A stretch of DNA of 64,000 nt. It comes from Salinibacterium sp. GTDB taxonomy: Bacteria > Actinomycetota > Actinomycetes > Actinomycetales > Microbacteriaceae. Below the pieces are notes generated by a model. The model was given only the letters and a program-made list of their open reading frames with translations. It was not told where the DNA came from and made no database searches. The first letter of the stretch is position 1. Each line of letters opens with the position of its first letter. Both the position numbers and the translations under genes were made by a program. This document shows, one piece after another, positions 24,533 to 33,320 of this stretch. The stretch lies in the NCBI GenBank assembly GCA_015234465.1, contig JADGNA010000006.1, positions 211,955 through 275,954 on the forward strand. The letters are read 5' to 3'.

Positions 24533-25777
24533 TCAGGTAGCGGAGGGTGCGGGAAGGGGCTTAATCCGCCATCCGCGCACGGAGAACCCGGGCACGAAGT
24601 CCCACTCTTCGCGGCAGGTGTCGCACATAATCCGCACGTCGTGCTCGCGGAAGCCAGGAACGTTGTCGTGCTCCTCAAGAATCGTGCCGGCTCCACATGG
24701 GCAGCGGTACTCGTACCGCTCGACGTCGCCGGTACCGGCACCCCAGCCAGCATGGTCGGATCGGTCCCAGTCGACTAGTTCCGTACGGATTCCCATCGAC
24801 AGCGGCGAGGTCCGAGCCCAATCCAAGACGGCGCGACGGGCGGTGTCGAAGAAGTCCTCATGAGCTCCGACATCGTGAAGGATGGTCAGGAGGTCCTCGG
24901 GCTGACGGGCGACGCCATGGTCGCCGTCTCGCACGCCCGCCGCGTAGTCGCCGGCAAGCCGCTCAAGTGAGCCACGCGCTCCGCGATCACCGCCGGGCGC
25001 TGCCTGAGCGACGAGCCATTCGTGGAACGGGCTTGTCAGCGCTTCAGCGTGCGCATCGACTCCGTCCCAGCGGACAGGTGTTTCACCGCTGTCGCGGTAC
25101 TTCTGCAGTGCCTGCTGTAGGAACATGTAGCCCGGCGGGCGGTGGTGGTGGGCTCTGATTCCGTCGCGTGAGGACCCCCCGGACCGGCGCATTCGTCGTG
25201 CATAGTCGACCTGCTCAGGCACGAGCCCGAAGTCCGCATTCAGGGCCAACTCACCGGGGTTGCTTTCTGCGAGCGGGATCCCGAGCGCCGCGGCTGCCCA
25301 GATCGCCTGACCATTTGAGATGTACGTGAATTTCCCGAGGTATTCGCCCAGGAACTCCTCCGCCGTGTGCTTGAGGTTGTAGCTGAACGCGTCGCTCTGC
25401 GGGTCGCTGGTCCTTGTGAACGCTCGGAGTATCTCTGCTGTGAGAACGACCCGGAGGTAGTCCTCTTCGCCTACCGCGAGCTGTCGCTCGTCTGCGGAGA
25501 AAAGACCGTTTTCGCCGAGGTGGGTGACACGCTCATCGGTTGGGAACTCTTTGCCGTCAGCGTCGGTGACCCACACCGGCTCTGAGAGCACCGGGTGCTC
25601 CGTCAGTGCGCGGATCATGTCTCGGGCGCAGATTCGGTCTCCTAGGATGCCCTGGGTGAGCGGGTGCTCCATCAGTCGGAGCGCCTGCGTGTACTTCATG
25701 CCGGAGAACTTGCTCCAGGCTTTGGCGTCTCGCTCGATTTCGCGCGAGCGCGCGACTGAAGTGCTGTTGTTGGTCAT
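24533..25777 (-). CDS. uncharacterised protein with YozE-like region and C-terminal zinc ribbon
   Basis: The start at 25777 is set by GGAGATCGAG before MTNNSTS; the open frame runs further upstream without a better start. The 414-residue protein has an N-terminal helical part (DAKAWSKFSGMKYTQALRLM), a middle YozE/SAM-like part (FHEWLVAQ...LERLAGDYAAGVRDGDHGV) and a C-terminal zinc ribbon (CPCG...CDTC) containing EEHDNVPGFREHDV, a stretch seen in many small actinobacterial proteins. Related multi-domain proteins are frequent in actinobacterial accessory regions. No catalytic motif is visible. Confidence 0.7.
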   Translation of the reverse strand: MTNNSTSVARSREIERDAKAWSKFSGMKYTQALRLMEHPLTQGILGDRICARDMIRALTEHPVLSEPVWVTDADGKEFPTDERVTHLGENGLFSADERQLAVGEEDYLRVVLTAEILRAFTRTSDPQSDAFSYNLKHTAEEFLGEYLGKFTYISNGQAIWAAAALGIPLAESNPGELALNADFGLVPEQVDYARRMRRSGGSSRDGIRAHHHRPPGYMFLQQALQKYRDSGETPVRWDGVDAHAEALTSPFHEWLVAQAAPGGDRGARGSLERLAGDYAAGVRDGDHGVARQPEDLLTILHDVGAHEDFFDTARRAVLDWARTSPLSMGIRTELVDWDRSDHAGWGAGTGDVERYEYRCPCGAGTILEEHDNVPGFREHDVRIMCDTCREEWDFVPGFSVRGWRIKPLPAPSAT

Positions 25778-25844
25778 CTCGATCTCCATCCGTGCCGCTG
25801 CTCGCGCCCCACGTTCGCAGAGCCGGCAACCATGAAGAGAGTTC

Positions 25845-25991
25845 TCAACTAGAAGGGCACTGCATCTGGATCCGCCTCGGTTGTCCTTCGAGGCCAGAAT
25901 CACGTGGGGATCCTGGCTCGGAGATAAGCATTCCAACCTGCTCGAAATAGACCTTACAGCCGGGCTCCGCGCATGTCACGCATGAGAGCAT
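25845..25991 (-). CDS. possible small Cys-containing protein
   Basis: A 48-residue reading (MLSCVTCAEPGCKVYFEQ...) with CVTC and GC near the N-terminus and a late Cys in MQCPSS, possibly metal-binding. It lies just upstream of, and on the same strand as, the gene at 24533-25777. No good ribosome site supports it. Confidence 0.3.
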   Translation of the reverse strand: MLSCVTCAEPGCKVYFEQVGMLISEPGSPRDSGLEGQPRRIQMQCPSS

Positions 25992-26030
25992 CGCAGACGC
26001 GCGCTCCGCCTTTTGTGTTCGCCACACTCC

Positions 26031-26261
26031 CTACTCGAAGCGACCTTGGCGAATGTACGCTCCGCCGACGAACCGCGCGAGACGGCTCCACCCTTTGGCG
26101 CTCACGGTCAGCACTAGGCCGATCAACACCGACCACAGCCACGGGTTGACCTCCGCGGCGAGTAAAAAGTGTCCCGGCATCGCGGCGATGAAGTCCCACG
26201 TGGCTTCGCGGCGCATGGCAAGCAGCCCGTCAAAGTCGATGTACGGGGTGACTGGGTCCAT
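26031..26261 (-). CDS. possible small single-helix membrane protein
   Basis: From the ATG at 26261 a 76-residue protein with one membrane helix (WLWSVLIGLVLTVSA) flanked by an acidic N-terminal part and a basic C-terminal part (KGWSRLARFVGGAYIRQGRFE), in the usual inside-positive order. The frame extends four codons to a TTG. The ribosome site is weak. Function unknown. Confidence 0.5.
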   Translation of the reverse strand: MDPVTPYIDFDGLLAMRREATWDFIAAMPGHFLLAAEVNPWLWSVLIGLVLTVSAKGWSRLARFVGGAYIRQGRFE

Positions 26262-26455
26262 GAGTGAATCCAAGCATCAACCACCGACAAGGAAATGAGC
26301 TGCCCGCAGCTCCACCTCCGGTGACGGCTCACCCCACCATCGACGAGCTCGCTGCAGTTGCGGTACGTTGGTCGTGACGGCGGTTCAACGACGACCCGTA
26401 CGATCTGGCCACTGCAGTGCAGGCCCCAACCCATATCTGGAAGGGATGCACTGCT

Positions 26456-26620
26456 ATGCCCATATGTACAAAGAAGCCCTACTCGACCCCAAGCGAGGCG
26501 TCTCGCGCGCTGGCGATTCTGCAGCGGCGCAAATACCCAGACCTCGCGGGGATCCATCCGTGTGCGAGCTGCCGTGCCTGGCACACGACATCGCAACGAC
26601 AGCGGAAGCGCTCTCAATGA
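26456..26620 (+). CDS. small zinc-finger-like protein
   Basis: A 54-residue protein starting MPICTKKPYSTPSEA and ending HPCASCRAWHTTSQRQRKRSQ. It has the pattern of a small family common on actinobacterial phages and plasmids: an early Cys-x-K-K-x-Y, a helix with A..AL..L, then C-x-x-C-x-x-W-H-x-T-S. The Cys and His residues suggest one zinc site. GGAAGGG lies 12-15 bases upstream, slightly far. Its presence supports a mobile origin for the region. Confidence 0.6.
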   Translation: MPICTKKPYSTPSEASRALAILQRRKYPDLAGIHPCASCRAWHTTSQRQRKRSQ

Positions 26621-26787
26621 ATTGGCTGAGACGCCGGGGGCCCGCCACTTCACTGGTTAGGTTTGCTGGCCGCCTCCGCTCCTTTGACGAGCCGCTGGAT
26701 ACGGCCATTGAGCGAACTGCTGTGCAGCTTCGACCCACGTCTCGCTGAGTCGATCGCCAGCACTCTGAGAGGTGTGCTCTTTCGTGA

Positions 26788-27069
26788 CTATCTGAGACCC
26801 CAAGACTCGACATTGTTGGCGTGAGCCTGATGCGCAGCCTCAAGGTCGGTATTGATGTCTTGGATCTGAAGCTGAAGTTGCTCCATCTCAGCCTCCAGAC
26901 TCACCTGTCTAGTGGCATCCCCGGCACTGTAGGCATTGTCAATCTCTCTTTCGAGGTCCTCAGCACGCTGTTCTGCCGCGCTGAGGGCGTCGTCGAGTCT
27001 GCCAACTTCATCGTTGGTGCTCTGGAGAGAAGCTTCAGCTTGATCGGGTGAGTCTTCGTACTTGGGCAT
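26788..27069 (-). CDS. small acidic coiled-coil protein
   Basis: A 93-residue, highly acidic protein that is almost entirely heptad-patterned (EVGRLDDALSAAEQRAEDLEREID... and LEAEMEQLQLQIQDINTDLEAAHQ). It is divergent from the HNH gene at 27436. No ribosome site exists, but TAGCAT lies six bases before the ATG, arguing for a leaderless transcript. Function unknown; it may be a structural or adaptor protein. Confidence 0.6.
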   Translation of the reverse strand: MPKYEDSPDQAEASLQSTNDEVGRLDDALSAAEQRAEDLEREIDNAYSAGDATRQVSLEAEMEQLQLQIQDINTDLEAAHQAHANNVESWGLR

Positions 27070-27075
27070 GTGGTC

Positions 27076-27081
27076 ATGCTA
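27076..27081 (-). promoter_or_regulatory. -10 box for a leaderless start
   Basis: TAGCAT on the minus strand, six bases before the ATG at 27069. The position fits transcription starting at or next to the start codon. Confidence 0.5.
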
Positions 27082-27422
27082 GCCCGTGATTCAGGACGCA
27101 ATCGCTAGACGCGAATGTCGGCGAGGTGCCTTGTGGCGCTGGTCGGAGGGCCTTCTGCAGGAGCGCGAAGGATGCTTCCGGCGCAGCGTGGTCGCACGCG
27201 CCTCGACCCGCCCGGTCGGGATCCCTTTGCGAACTGAGCAACAGGCTGCACTAGGCGCCTAACCCAAGAGTCACCAAGACCTTCAGCAGTCCCACTCGCC
27301 GAGGGCAGCGTCCCTCATTCAGGCTTGAGTTGGGCTTCTTTCCGCCACCCCCGCTTTCCGCCTCCAATGAGGAGTAGGCGTGAAAAGTACCAGGGGCGAG
27401 GCGCCAGCTACTCAACAGCGGC
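27082..27422. other. divergent intergenic region
   Basis: About 340 bases between the divergent coiled-coil and HNH genes, flanked on both sides by leaderless-type -10 boxes. No gene or repeat recognised. Confidence 0.35.
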
Positions 27423-27428
27423 TAGCGT
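27423..27428 (+). promoter_or_regulatory. -10 box for a leaderless start
   Basis: TAGCGT followed after seven bases by the ATG at 27436; no ribosome site lies between. Confidence 0.5.
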
Positions 27429-27435
27429 GGCGCCT

Positions 27436-28188
27436 ATGGAGCCCCCATTCGCAGTGAATGTGCCGCACCCTCGCTACTTCGAGGATGACCACTGCGCTAA
27501 TTGCCTCCAAGAGCTCTCGACGAGCATCCAGGGCCTGTATTGCTCGACATGGTGCCAAGAGGTGACCGCTCACGTGCGATACCTACGCCGTGTTTTTCGC
27601 GATGGTCGGATCAAGCAACCGGATGTTCAACTTGCGATGCAGACCAAAAACGCATTTCTACTCATGGGTGGGTATCGGTCACTCGGCAGAAGGGTGACGC
27701 CTCGCATCCGGACAGAGGTGCGAGTTCGTGATGAAGGCCGTTGCCAGCAGTGCGGCATCCCAGGAGACGATATCGACCACATCCGGGGAGACTCAGACGA
27801 ACCCGAGAACCTTCAGCTCCTCTGCAAGAGCTGCCACAACGCGAAGACCGCGCAGAACATGGTGCCGGCGAGCGAGAGGAGTCATAGGCTCCTAAAGTCA
27901 CTCATGATGACCCGCGTCGCACCATCGCACCCGCAGCTCCTAGCTGACGACGAGCAGGCTTGGGACAGGCTTTGGAGACAGCTGCAATCGGCGCGGAAGG
28001 AACGCTTCTCGAAGAAACTCCAAGATGCGGGAGTTCATGTTCGGCGTAACGATTCGCATGCCAGGAAGGTCCAGGCGTATTTGGAGGCAACACGAACGCT
28101 CGGCTCTTCGCCCGAAGGCCGTTCGGATCACGATACCTCCAGCGGCAACTCATTCGATCCCTTGACGCGCAGAGCCGGGGACATGTAA
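27436..28188 (+). CDS. HNH endonuclease
   Basis: The start at 27436 is chosen because a TANNNT box lies seven bases upstream; the open frame extends to 27325 without support. The 250-residue protein has an N-terminal Cys-rich segment (CANC...YCSTWCQE, probably a zinc site). The HNH core follows at about residues 96-150: VRDEGRCQQCG, DDIDHI and NLQLLCKSCHNAKT, with both CxxC pairs and the catalytic His. The last 90 residues are basic and helical. It is the second HNH nuclease of the accessory region and converges on the ATPase gene. Confidence 0.85.
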   Translation: MEPPFAVNVPHPRYFEDDHCANCLQELSTSIQGLYCSTWCQEVTAHVRYLRRVFRDGRIKQPDVQLAMQTKNAFLLMGGYRSLGRRVTPRIRTEVRVRDEGRCQQCGIPGDDIDHIRGDSDEPENLQLLCKSCHNAKTAQNMVPASERSHRLLKSLMMTRVAPSHPQLLADDEQAWDRLWRQLQSARKERFSKKLQDAGVHVRRNDSHARKVQAYLEATRTLGSSPEGRSDHDTSSGNSFDPLTRRAGDM

Positions 28189-28255
28189 TCGAAGCCCGCC
28201 CAGCACGACGTCGCGTTGCGCAGACGTAAGGCGTCTCGCTCTCCCTATTTAGGAG

Positions 28256-29575
28256 CTACGCCGCAAAGATATCGAGAGGGGTAGCTGCTGCGAGATCGTT
28301 CTGAATCTCTTCCGCTTCATCCCACGGCCAAGACTGGGTTCCGTACTTTCGGTAGAAGAGAAATGACCGATCCACAAGTTGGACTCGCTTGCCGGCTCGA
28401 TGGTAGGTCAAGACTGGGGGCGAAATGTCGATCTTCACCTGCAAGCGGTCGATTCGTTCGAGCGCTTGCGTTAGATCGCTGAGGCGTATCCCTTCGCTGT
28501 CAATGTTGGTCAGTAATTGGCGGGAGTCGATTCCTTGGCCGACCAGACTTTCGTCGTCGCTGGCCGTCACCGCACGAAGCAGATGCAAGTAGACAACGAG
28601 GCCCTCAGGCATCCTCCGCATTCCACCAACGAAGTTGGAAGCGAACGTGTCGAATCGTCCTGACATCTCTTCGGCGACGGCAATGCGTGCTTCCGACAGC
28701 TTCTCGCTCACGTCGATGACAGTCCCATCTGGAAGCTGATCAACCCCTTCCAGCTTCAGAAAGTTGCTCGCTAGCCGGTGAACAAGACCCACATTCCCGT
28801 ATGAGTCGGCGACGAATGCGTCGATGAGGGCCTCGGTCAGCTCGACGTGAAGGGCAACGGCGCCGCGTTTGAGCACGCTTCGCAACTCGTCGTCCTCCCA
28901 TTTCAGGTGGATGTCGTCGACTCGGCCGTCCAGATCGCCGTTGAAATACGTGAGTAAGTGACTTTGAGCCCAAACGCCGATGATCACGACGTGGCACGCA
29001 TACTCGCCCAGCGCCTTCATCCACGAAGCGAACACCTTTTGCTCTGGCTCGGGCAAGTAGTGGAAGTCTTCCAGAACCAGTTGCTTTCTTGAAGCCGTGA
29101 CGCTTGCCGCAACCCAGTGCAGGTTTGCTACAGTCTCACCAAGTATTCGCTCTTGAGTTTCAACCGCCCGTTCGGCCGCAAGGCCCGCATCAATGCCAAC
29201 CTCAGCCGCTGCTTTCGCAAGAATGGGCAGGCCAATCTTGCCTTTCGCGGTCGCGGTCAGATCGATGTGCCCACCAAGGGTGCCCGTTTCCGTCCGGCTA
29301 AGCGAAGCGCGCACCCCAAGCTGGCTAAGTGCCTCTTCGAGTACTGATGCGGCTGTTGAAGTGATCGTGCACTGCACGACGATTGCCTCATTTTGATCTA
29401 GGGATCGTTTGCGAAGCCAGGTTTTCCCTTGCTTCGATCCGCCGTGAACGCTGACATGGCGGCTTGCCGCAAGACTCTCCCGAAACTTCTGGTCAAGAGC
29501 TCCGCGATCAACGTAAGCCGGAGTGGAACTACCGACCCCAATCCCAAACACTTCAACGAGCATCTTCTTCGTCAT
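28256..29575 (-). CDS. P-loop NTPase, AAA/STAND-like
   Basis: The start at 29575 has GAGAAGG five bases before it. The 439-residue protein has Walker A in HGGSKQGKTWL (about 45-55), Walker B in KQLVLEDFHYLPE (about 170) and a sensor-like strand HVVIIGVWAQ. A helical lid and a C-terminal winged-helix-like part follow (RLSDLTQALERIDRLQVKI...YHRAGKRVQLVDRSFLFYRKYG). This is the layout of STAND or Orc-like ATPases, which often act as sensors in phage defence, but no effector domain is fused. It is transcribed alone. Confidence 0.75.
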   Translation of the reverse strand: MTKKMLVEVFGIGVGSSTPAYVDRGALDQKFRESLAASRHVSVHGGSKQGKTWLRKRSLDQNEAIVVQCTITSTAASVLEEALSQLGVRASLSRTETGTLGGHIDLTATAKGKIGLPILAKAAAEVGIDAGLAAERAVETQERILGETVANLHWVAASVTASRKQLVLEDFHYLPEPEQKVFASWMKALGEYACHVVIIGVWAQSHLLTYFNGDLDGRVDDIHLKWEDDELRSVLKRGAVALHVELTEALIDAFVADSYGNVGLVHRLASNFLKLEGVDQLPDGTVIDVSEKLSEARIAVAEEMSGRFDTFASNFVGGMRRMPEGLVVYLHLLRAVTASDDESLVGQGIDSRQLLTNIDSEGIRLSDLTQALERIDRLQVKIDISPPVLTYHRAGKRVQLVDRSFLFYRKYGTQSWPWDEAEEIQNDLAAATPLDIFAA

Positions 29576-29752
29576 CGCAACCTTCTCCAATAGCTGAAGC
29601 TCACGATATCGGAAGCTGCCTTCCGACGGACATCCAGCAATCCTGACTGTGAGCTGCCGTGCCCATTCTGGATGGGAGCAGATCGGGTGTAGCACCGGCG
29701 GCCCCCGTTCGGGTAGATGACCGCTTCAAGGTGCGACAGCGGTGCCTTTCGG

Positions 29753-30187
29753 TCACTCTTCGAACTGACCGCAAAAATATGAGAGTGCCAGTTCAATGTC
29801 ACAACCCGCGAGGATCCAGGCTCGCGGGGTCGCCGCGTCGCTCTTCAACCGCAGGCCTGGCTGTGGAGTTGTCATGTACCCGCGCACTACAACAGGGTGG
29901 AGGTCTTCGGGTATCGCTGCCACGACCTCCGCGAGTGCAGGGATCGTGCCGTCAACAGTGAACTGCCAGCACGCATACCGCCACCTGCAACCGTCGCGGA
30001 AGCCGTAGAGCGCTCCCTGTCGACGCCAGCGACGTACAGCCGAGAGCCTCAGTCCCAGCAGCTTCGCCACCTGCCGCGACGAGAACGAGTCGTCGATGGT
30101 TTCTTGCCATGTCCGGTCGATCCTTGCTTGCAGAGTGCGAGGCAACTCTTCACGCGGAGCGCGGCGCCGAGGCTGGCGGGCGTTCAC
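29753..30187 (-). CDS. HTH protein with MbcA/Xre-antitoxin-like C-terminus (member 1)
   Basis: A GTG at 30187 overlaps the stop of the preceding gene (GTGA), giving 144 residues. An HTH is seen at FSSRQVAKLLGLRLSAVRRWRRQG, then a short beta segment WRYACWQFTVDG, then P-A-L-A-E-V and a helical C-terminus. The order (HTH, aromatic-x-QF, G, P-x-L-x-[DE]-[VLF]) is shared with the genes at 30648 and 34683 and resembles MbcA/ParS/Xre-type antitoxins. It forms a coupled pair with 30184-30495. Antitoxin function is an inference. Confidence 0.6.
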   Translation of the reverse strand: MNARQPRRRAPREELPRTLQARIDRTWQETIDDSFSSRQVAKLLGLRLSAVRRWRRQGALYGFRDGCRWRYACWQFTVDGTIPALAEVVAAIPEDLHPVVVRGYMTTPQPGLRLKSDAATPRAWILAGCDIELALSYFCGQFEE

Positions 30188-30495
30188 CGCAAGCGTTCGA
30201 TGCTCGTGATGAGGGTTGAGGCGGACCATAGCTCTTGCATCTGCAGTGGTCCCTCGGTGGCGGGAGTCATCGTCCAGTAGCCTCCAGATCCCACTGCACA
30301 ACGAACGATGGTCGCGAGTCGCCGAGGGGTGTCGTGGACCGTACTCACTGCTGTCGGACCGGGGTGCCGTGTCACTGTCATCCGGTCGAGGTCGAAGACG
30401 TAGTGACTTGAGAGTGTCGAGACTCTCCATACGCCGCCGAGTTCTACCGTGAGTTCCTCAATTGCCCCGGCATCCTGATTCTCTTTGCGTGTCAT
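30184..30495 (-). CDS. unknown protein paired with HTH member 1
   Basis: A 103-residue protein from the ATG at 30495, which has no ribosome site but has TACCGT seven bases upstream. Notable segments are GVWRVSTLSSHYVFDLDRMTVTRHPG, RLATIVRC and STLITSIERLR. It is not recognised. Its stop overlaps the start of the HTH gene, so the two are made together. By position it is the partner, possibly the toxin, of the HTH protein; no known toxin motif is seen. Confidence 0.6.
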   Translation of the reverse strand: MTRKENQDAGAIEELTVELGGVWRVSTLSSHYVFDLDRMTVTRHPGPTAVSTVHDTPRRLATIVRCAVGSGGYWTMTPATEGPLQMQELWSASTLITSIERLR

Positions 30496-30502
30496 GGCTT
30501 CG

Positions 30503-30508
30503 ACGGTA
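30503..30508 (-). promoter_or_regulatory. -10 box for a leaderless start
   Basis: TACCGT on the minus strand, seven bases before the ATG at 30495; this is the likely single promoter of the two-gene operon. Confidence 0.45.
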
Positions 30509-30647
30509 CGGAGACCTCGCTTCCCTCTGTGCGATTGGGGAGCTTCTTGTTGATGAGTCGGCAATAACCAAGTCCTTGTCTCGACGGCATCGCGCAGACC
30601 GACAGACCAGACCGGGTCGAGATCGCACACTCATGCCACTGGGTGAC

Positions 30648-31025
30648 TCAGGATTCGAGAGCGCGGCGAATGCGAACGATTATCTCCCGCACGCTAGCGC
30701 TGCGCCCATCGCGGAGCCATTGACTTCCTGTGGCTCCGTTGAACACGGGCGTCGGTGTGAGTAGGAGCAAAGCCATGCCTGTTGGGTCGTTCGTGCCGTA
30801 GAGCTCGAACAACTCGGCAAGGCCTGGCAGGGGCCGGCCTTCTGAATCGAATTGACCTGAAGGAAGCGCGATTACTCCGTCGGCCAGTGTGATGCCGAGC
30901 AACAGGTGGTTCTCAACGTCTTGGAGAACATCGGCTTCCAGCCGGCCCTGCCGCGCGGCGACGTCAGCCGTGCGATAGAACGGTCTCAGGGCATTGAACC
31001 CGGTGGCGCTGCCTGCAGTGCTCAT
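30648..31025 (-). CDS. HTH protein with MbcA/Xre-antitoxin-like C-terminus (member 2)
   Basis: A 125-residue protein. The N-terminal HTH (YRTADVAARQGRLEADVLQDVE) is followed by VIALPSGQFDSEGRPLPGLAELF, which is the clearest MbcA/Xre-like signature of the three relatives, and by a helical end WLRDGRSASVREIIVRIRRAL. Its ATG directly follows the stop of the zinc-finger-like gene 31026-31205, so again it is the second gene of a pair. It is probably a DNA-binding autoregulator or antitoxin. Confidence 0.65.
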   Translation of the reverse strand: MSTAGSATGFNALRPFYRTADVAARQGRLEADVLQDVENHLLLGITLADGVIALPSGQFDSEGRPLPGLAELFELYGTNDPTGMALLLLTPTPVFNGATGSQWLRDGRSASVREIIVRIRRALES

Positions 31026-31205
31026 CTAAACGTCCCTGTCTTCGGTTCGCTGCGAGCCCCGTTGGCAGGTCCGACAGCGACTGGGCCCGTCTGTCGCGAT
31101 GAAGCCGACTTTACGAGCGCGGAGCCCCGGGGAAGACGGATGCGGGCGGCCGTTGTCGCAGAGTCGGCAAACGTCGTTACTTTGTGTCCTCATTTCGGAG
31201 GACAT
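31026..31205 (-). CDS. possible small two-CxxC zinc protein paired with HTH member 2
   Basis: A 59-residue reading (MSSEMRTQSNDVCRLCDNG... ending QRGSQRTEDRDV) with CRLC and CRTC separated by 27 residues, a plausible zinc finger. The stop TAG is immediately followed by the ATG of the HTH gene. A shorter start at 31193 is possible. No strong ribosome site is visible. The frame stays open further upstream but the composition there is poor. Confidence 0.45.
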   Translation of the reverse strand: MSSEMRTQSNDVCRLCDNGRPHPSSPGLRARKVGFIATDGPSRCRTCQRGSQRTEDRDV

Positions 31206-31380
31206 AAGCGATGGGACCTGCGGTGATTTGGGGTACAAGCCGCCCCCACAACTGGGCTGATTTTGCTCGTTTGACCTCCCCGCGCAATTCGCATACTTAG
31301 GCTCGACCCCGCCAGCTTCCACGGCTGCCACACCGCACCCCCACCCGCGCCGAGTGCGCCCCAAGTCATTGGACATCTGA

Positions 31381-31734
31381 ATGTCGGTTTCCCCATCCAC
31401 CGTCGCCGCGACGGGCGACCACTCCCATCTCGCTGCGGCCAATCCGCGCCCCGACCGGTATGAGTGGTTGCTGCGCCGCCGTTTCCGCCTGGAGGCTGGC
31501 CGCCTCGACGCGCGCGAATGCGATCTGCTCGACAGAACCGAGCCAGGCTGGGCCAGTGCAATCACAGACAGTGACTGCGCGCATGCAAGGCAGACACGCA
31601 ACCGCGCAACGCGTTCCGACTACACAGCGTGGTGGAATGCCACAGGCGAGTTCGGAGTGACGTTGACCTTCGAGCAAATCTGCGAGCGCGTAGAGGTCGA
31701 CGCAGCGGAACGCTTGACCCACTATGACGACTGA
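31381..31734 (+). CDS. small protein with helicase-associated-like segment
   Basis: A 117-residue protein. The segment YEWLLRRRFRLEAGRLDARECDLLDRTEPGW resembles the end of a helicase-associated (HA) repeat, in which 'G.L...r...L...PgW' is typical. A second short stretch (YTAWWNATGEFGVTLTFEQICERV) follows. A complete HA-domain protein is encoded at 36300-36863. The start lacks a clear ribosome site. The role is probably nucleic-acid binding. Confidence 0.5.
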   Translation: MSVSPSTVAATGDHSHLAAANPRPDRYEWLLRRRFRLEAGRLDARECDLLDRTEPGWASAITDSDCAHARQTRNRATRSDYTAWWNATGEFGVTLTFEQICERVEVDAAERLTHYDD

Positions 31735-31820
31735 TGCGCTCCGAGTAGCCTCGCCCGTCTGTCCTCGGGGAGTGTCAGGGGGATCTCGCGATGCACCCGT
31801 ACGACAAAGAGCGACCCCGA

Positions 31821-33320
31821 CTATGTGGCGAAGAGCGCGTTGATGGTGTGCGCCGACAGGCGGGAACGAAAGTCCTCGCAGTCCGTACAGGGGCACCGCT
31901 CCGCCAGTTGACCGTGCTGCTCCACCAAGTCAGGCGCCGCGCTCCCATTTAGGCGCAACCGTTCTCGAAAAAGCATGGTGCGTTCGTGTGTCTCGCGGAT
32001 CGTGAGTTGACCGGCCGCCGACCGTGCCGCTTCAGCTTCGGCGAACTCCTTGATCCGGCGTTCTTCCTCTGCCCTCTGCTGTTCAGCGAACGCGAGCCTC
32101 AAACGGTGTGCTTCCCTGTCGCGACGGGATTGCTCCTCCGAGCGCTTCTTTCGAAGCCACTGTTCTCCGGCTGGGGAGGCGAGGAACGCCTTTCTCTCCT
32201 CTTTCTTCCTGACTTCCTCCTGCTTCTCCCTGATCGATTGGGCGCCTTTCTGCAGTCGGCGTTCGACCTCGGCGATGTCTTTGCGCACCTTGGCTGCGTG
32301 GGTTGATCGCAACAGAGCGGTTGCAGGTCGAGGTGCGGCGGGAGTGGTCAGCGCTGATACGGCGTCGGCGTAGGTGTCGACCTCGTGTCCGGGGACGCAC
32401 CAATGCGCCGGAAGCGGCCCTTCGCTGTCGTGAATATGCCGGAAGGTGGCGACCTTCTGGCCGACTTCGATTGCCCATGGTCCGATTTGATGCTCGCATG
32501 CCCCGCAGGCGGTCCCGGCGAGGTTGGCGACCTCAGGGAAGCCAGCCTCTGCCGCTGCAATCCGCGCCTGCGCAAGGTCTGCATCCATGCGGCTCGTGAT
32601 GAGTTTTAGGCAGCGAGTGCATGAGATGCGACGCTCCCTGTCAATGGAGCGCACATTGATGACGCCGCATGCGATGCAGGGAACGGCGAACCAGCGATGC
32701 ACAGTCCTTTGCGGGAAGGAGCTCGGAAATTTCCACCACGCTGTGCGCCGAAGAATCGCCTCGACAGCGTCCTCGATCGTCTGCTGGTCTTCCTCGCTGG
32801 TGCCGTGTGTGACGATGATGCCGTCGCTGCGCTTCTGGACCGGGATGAGTCCATGGCGAGCTACATCGTGCGGGTCCGCATGTCGGTAGAACCACACTGT
32901 TTCCATGCGTGCGTCCTTGTACCTGTCGGTACGGCTACGGAATTGTTCATCATCTTGCTTGGACCATTGCGCTTCGAAGGCAATACGCCTAGAGCCGTTG
33001 TAGACGAGGACATCTGCAATCCACGTCCGGTCCTCGTTGGGGAACTCTTCCTCCGCGGACCACCCTGCAGCCAAGGCGCCACGAATGATCGCCGACTTGA
33101 TAGCGCGGTGCTCGTCAGTCTCGGGATTCGTGTGCGGGAAGTCGCATTCGGCGAGGCTTTGATGGTAGAAGTGCGGAAATCCCGCGCCCGAACGCCGAGG
33201 GATGGCACGTACCCCGCAACGAAACTGAAGCTGCGTTTCGCCTCTGAGCCCATCGAAATCAGCCTGGCTGAGCTCGGTGCTCACGAGCGCTTCGTTGCCC
33301 AAGAACGCGGTGATCGGCAT
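31821..33320 (-). CDS. CoiA-like nuclease-fold protein with long coiled coil
   Basis: A 499-residue protein with GAGG eight bases before the ATG. Residues about 60-160 match the CoiA family: EHRAIKSAII, then a PD-(D/E)XK-like core with D in RTWIADVLVY, E-x-Q in RIAFEAQWSK, and YKDARMETVWFYR. A zinc-ribbon-like middle (CIAC...CTRC and CGAC) is followed by about 120 residues of charged coiled coil and a last CPCTDC. CoiA proteins are tied to competence in Firmicutes, but in actinobacteria they are found in accessory regions with unknown role. The nuclease core here looks intact. Confidence 0.75.
   Translation of the reverse strand: MPITAFLGNEALVSTELSQADFDGLRGETQLQFRCGVRAIPRRSGAGFPHFYHQSLAECDFPHTNPETDEHRAIKSAIIRGALAAGWSAEEEFPNEDRTWIADVLVYNGSRRIAFEAQWSKQDDEQFRSRTDRYKDARMETVWFYRHADPHDVARHGLIPVQKRSDGIIVTHGTSEEDQQTIEDAVEAILRRTAWWKFPSSFPQRTVHRWFAVPCIACGVINVRSIDRERRISCTRCLKLITSRMDADLAQARIAAAEAGFPEVANLAGTACGACEHQIGPWAIEVGQKVATFRHIHDSEGPLPAHWCVPGHEVDTYADAVSALTTPAAPRPATALLRSTHAAKVRKDIAEVERRLQKGAQSIREKQEEVRKKEERKAFLASPAGEQWLRKKRSEEQSRRDREAHRLRLAFAEQQRAEEERRIKEFAEAEAARSAAGQLTIRETHERTMLFRERLRLNGSAAPDLVEQHGQLAERCPCTDCEDFRSRLSAHTINALFAT

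Noticed and set aside
26358..26843. Other overlapping open frames on both strands around 26.4-26.8 kb.
   Set aside because: Only the short Cys/His protein at 26456-26620 shows family-like residues. The others are Arg/Ser-rich shadows.
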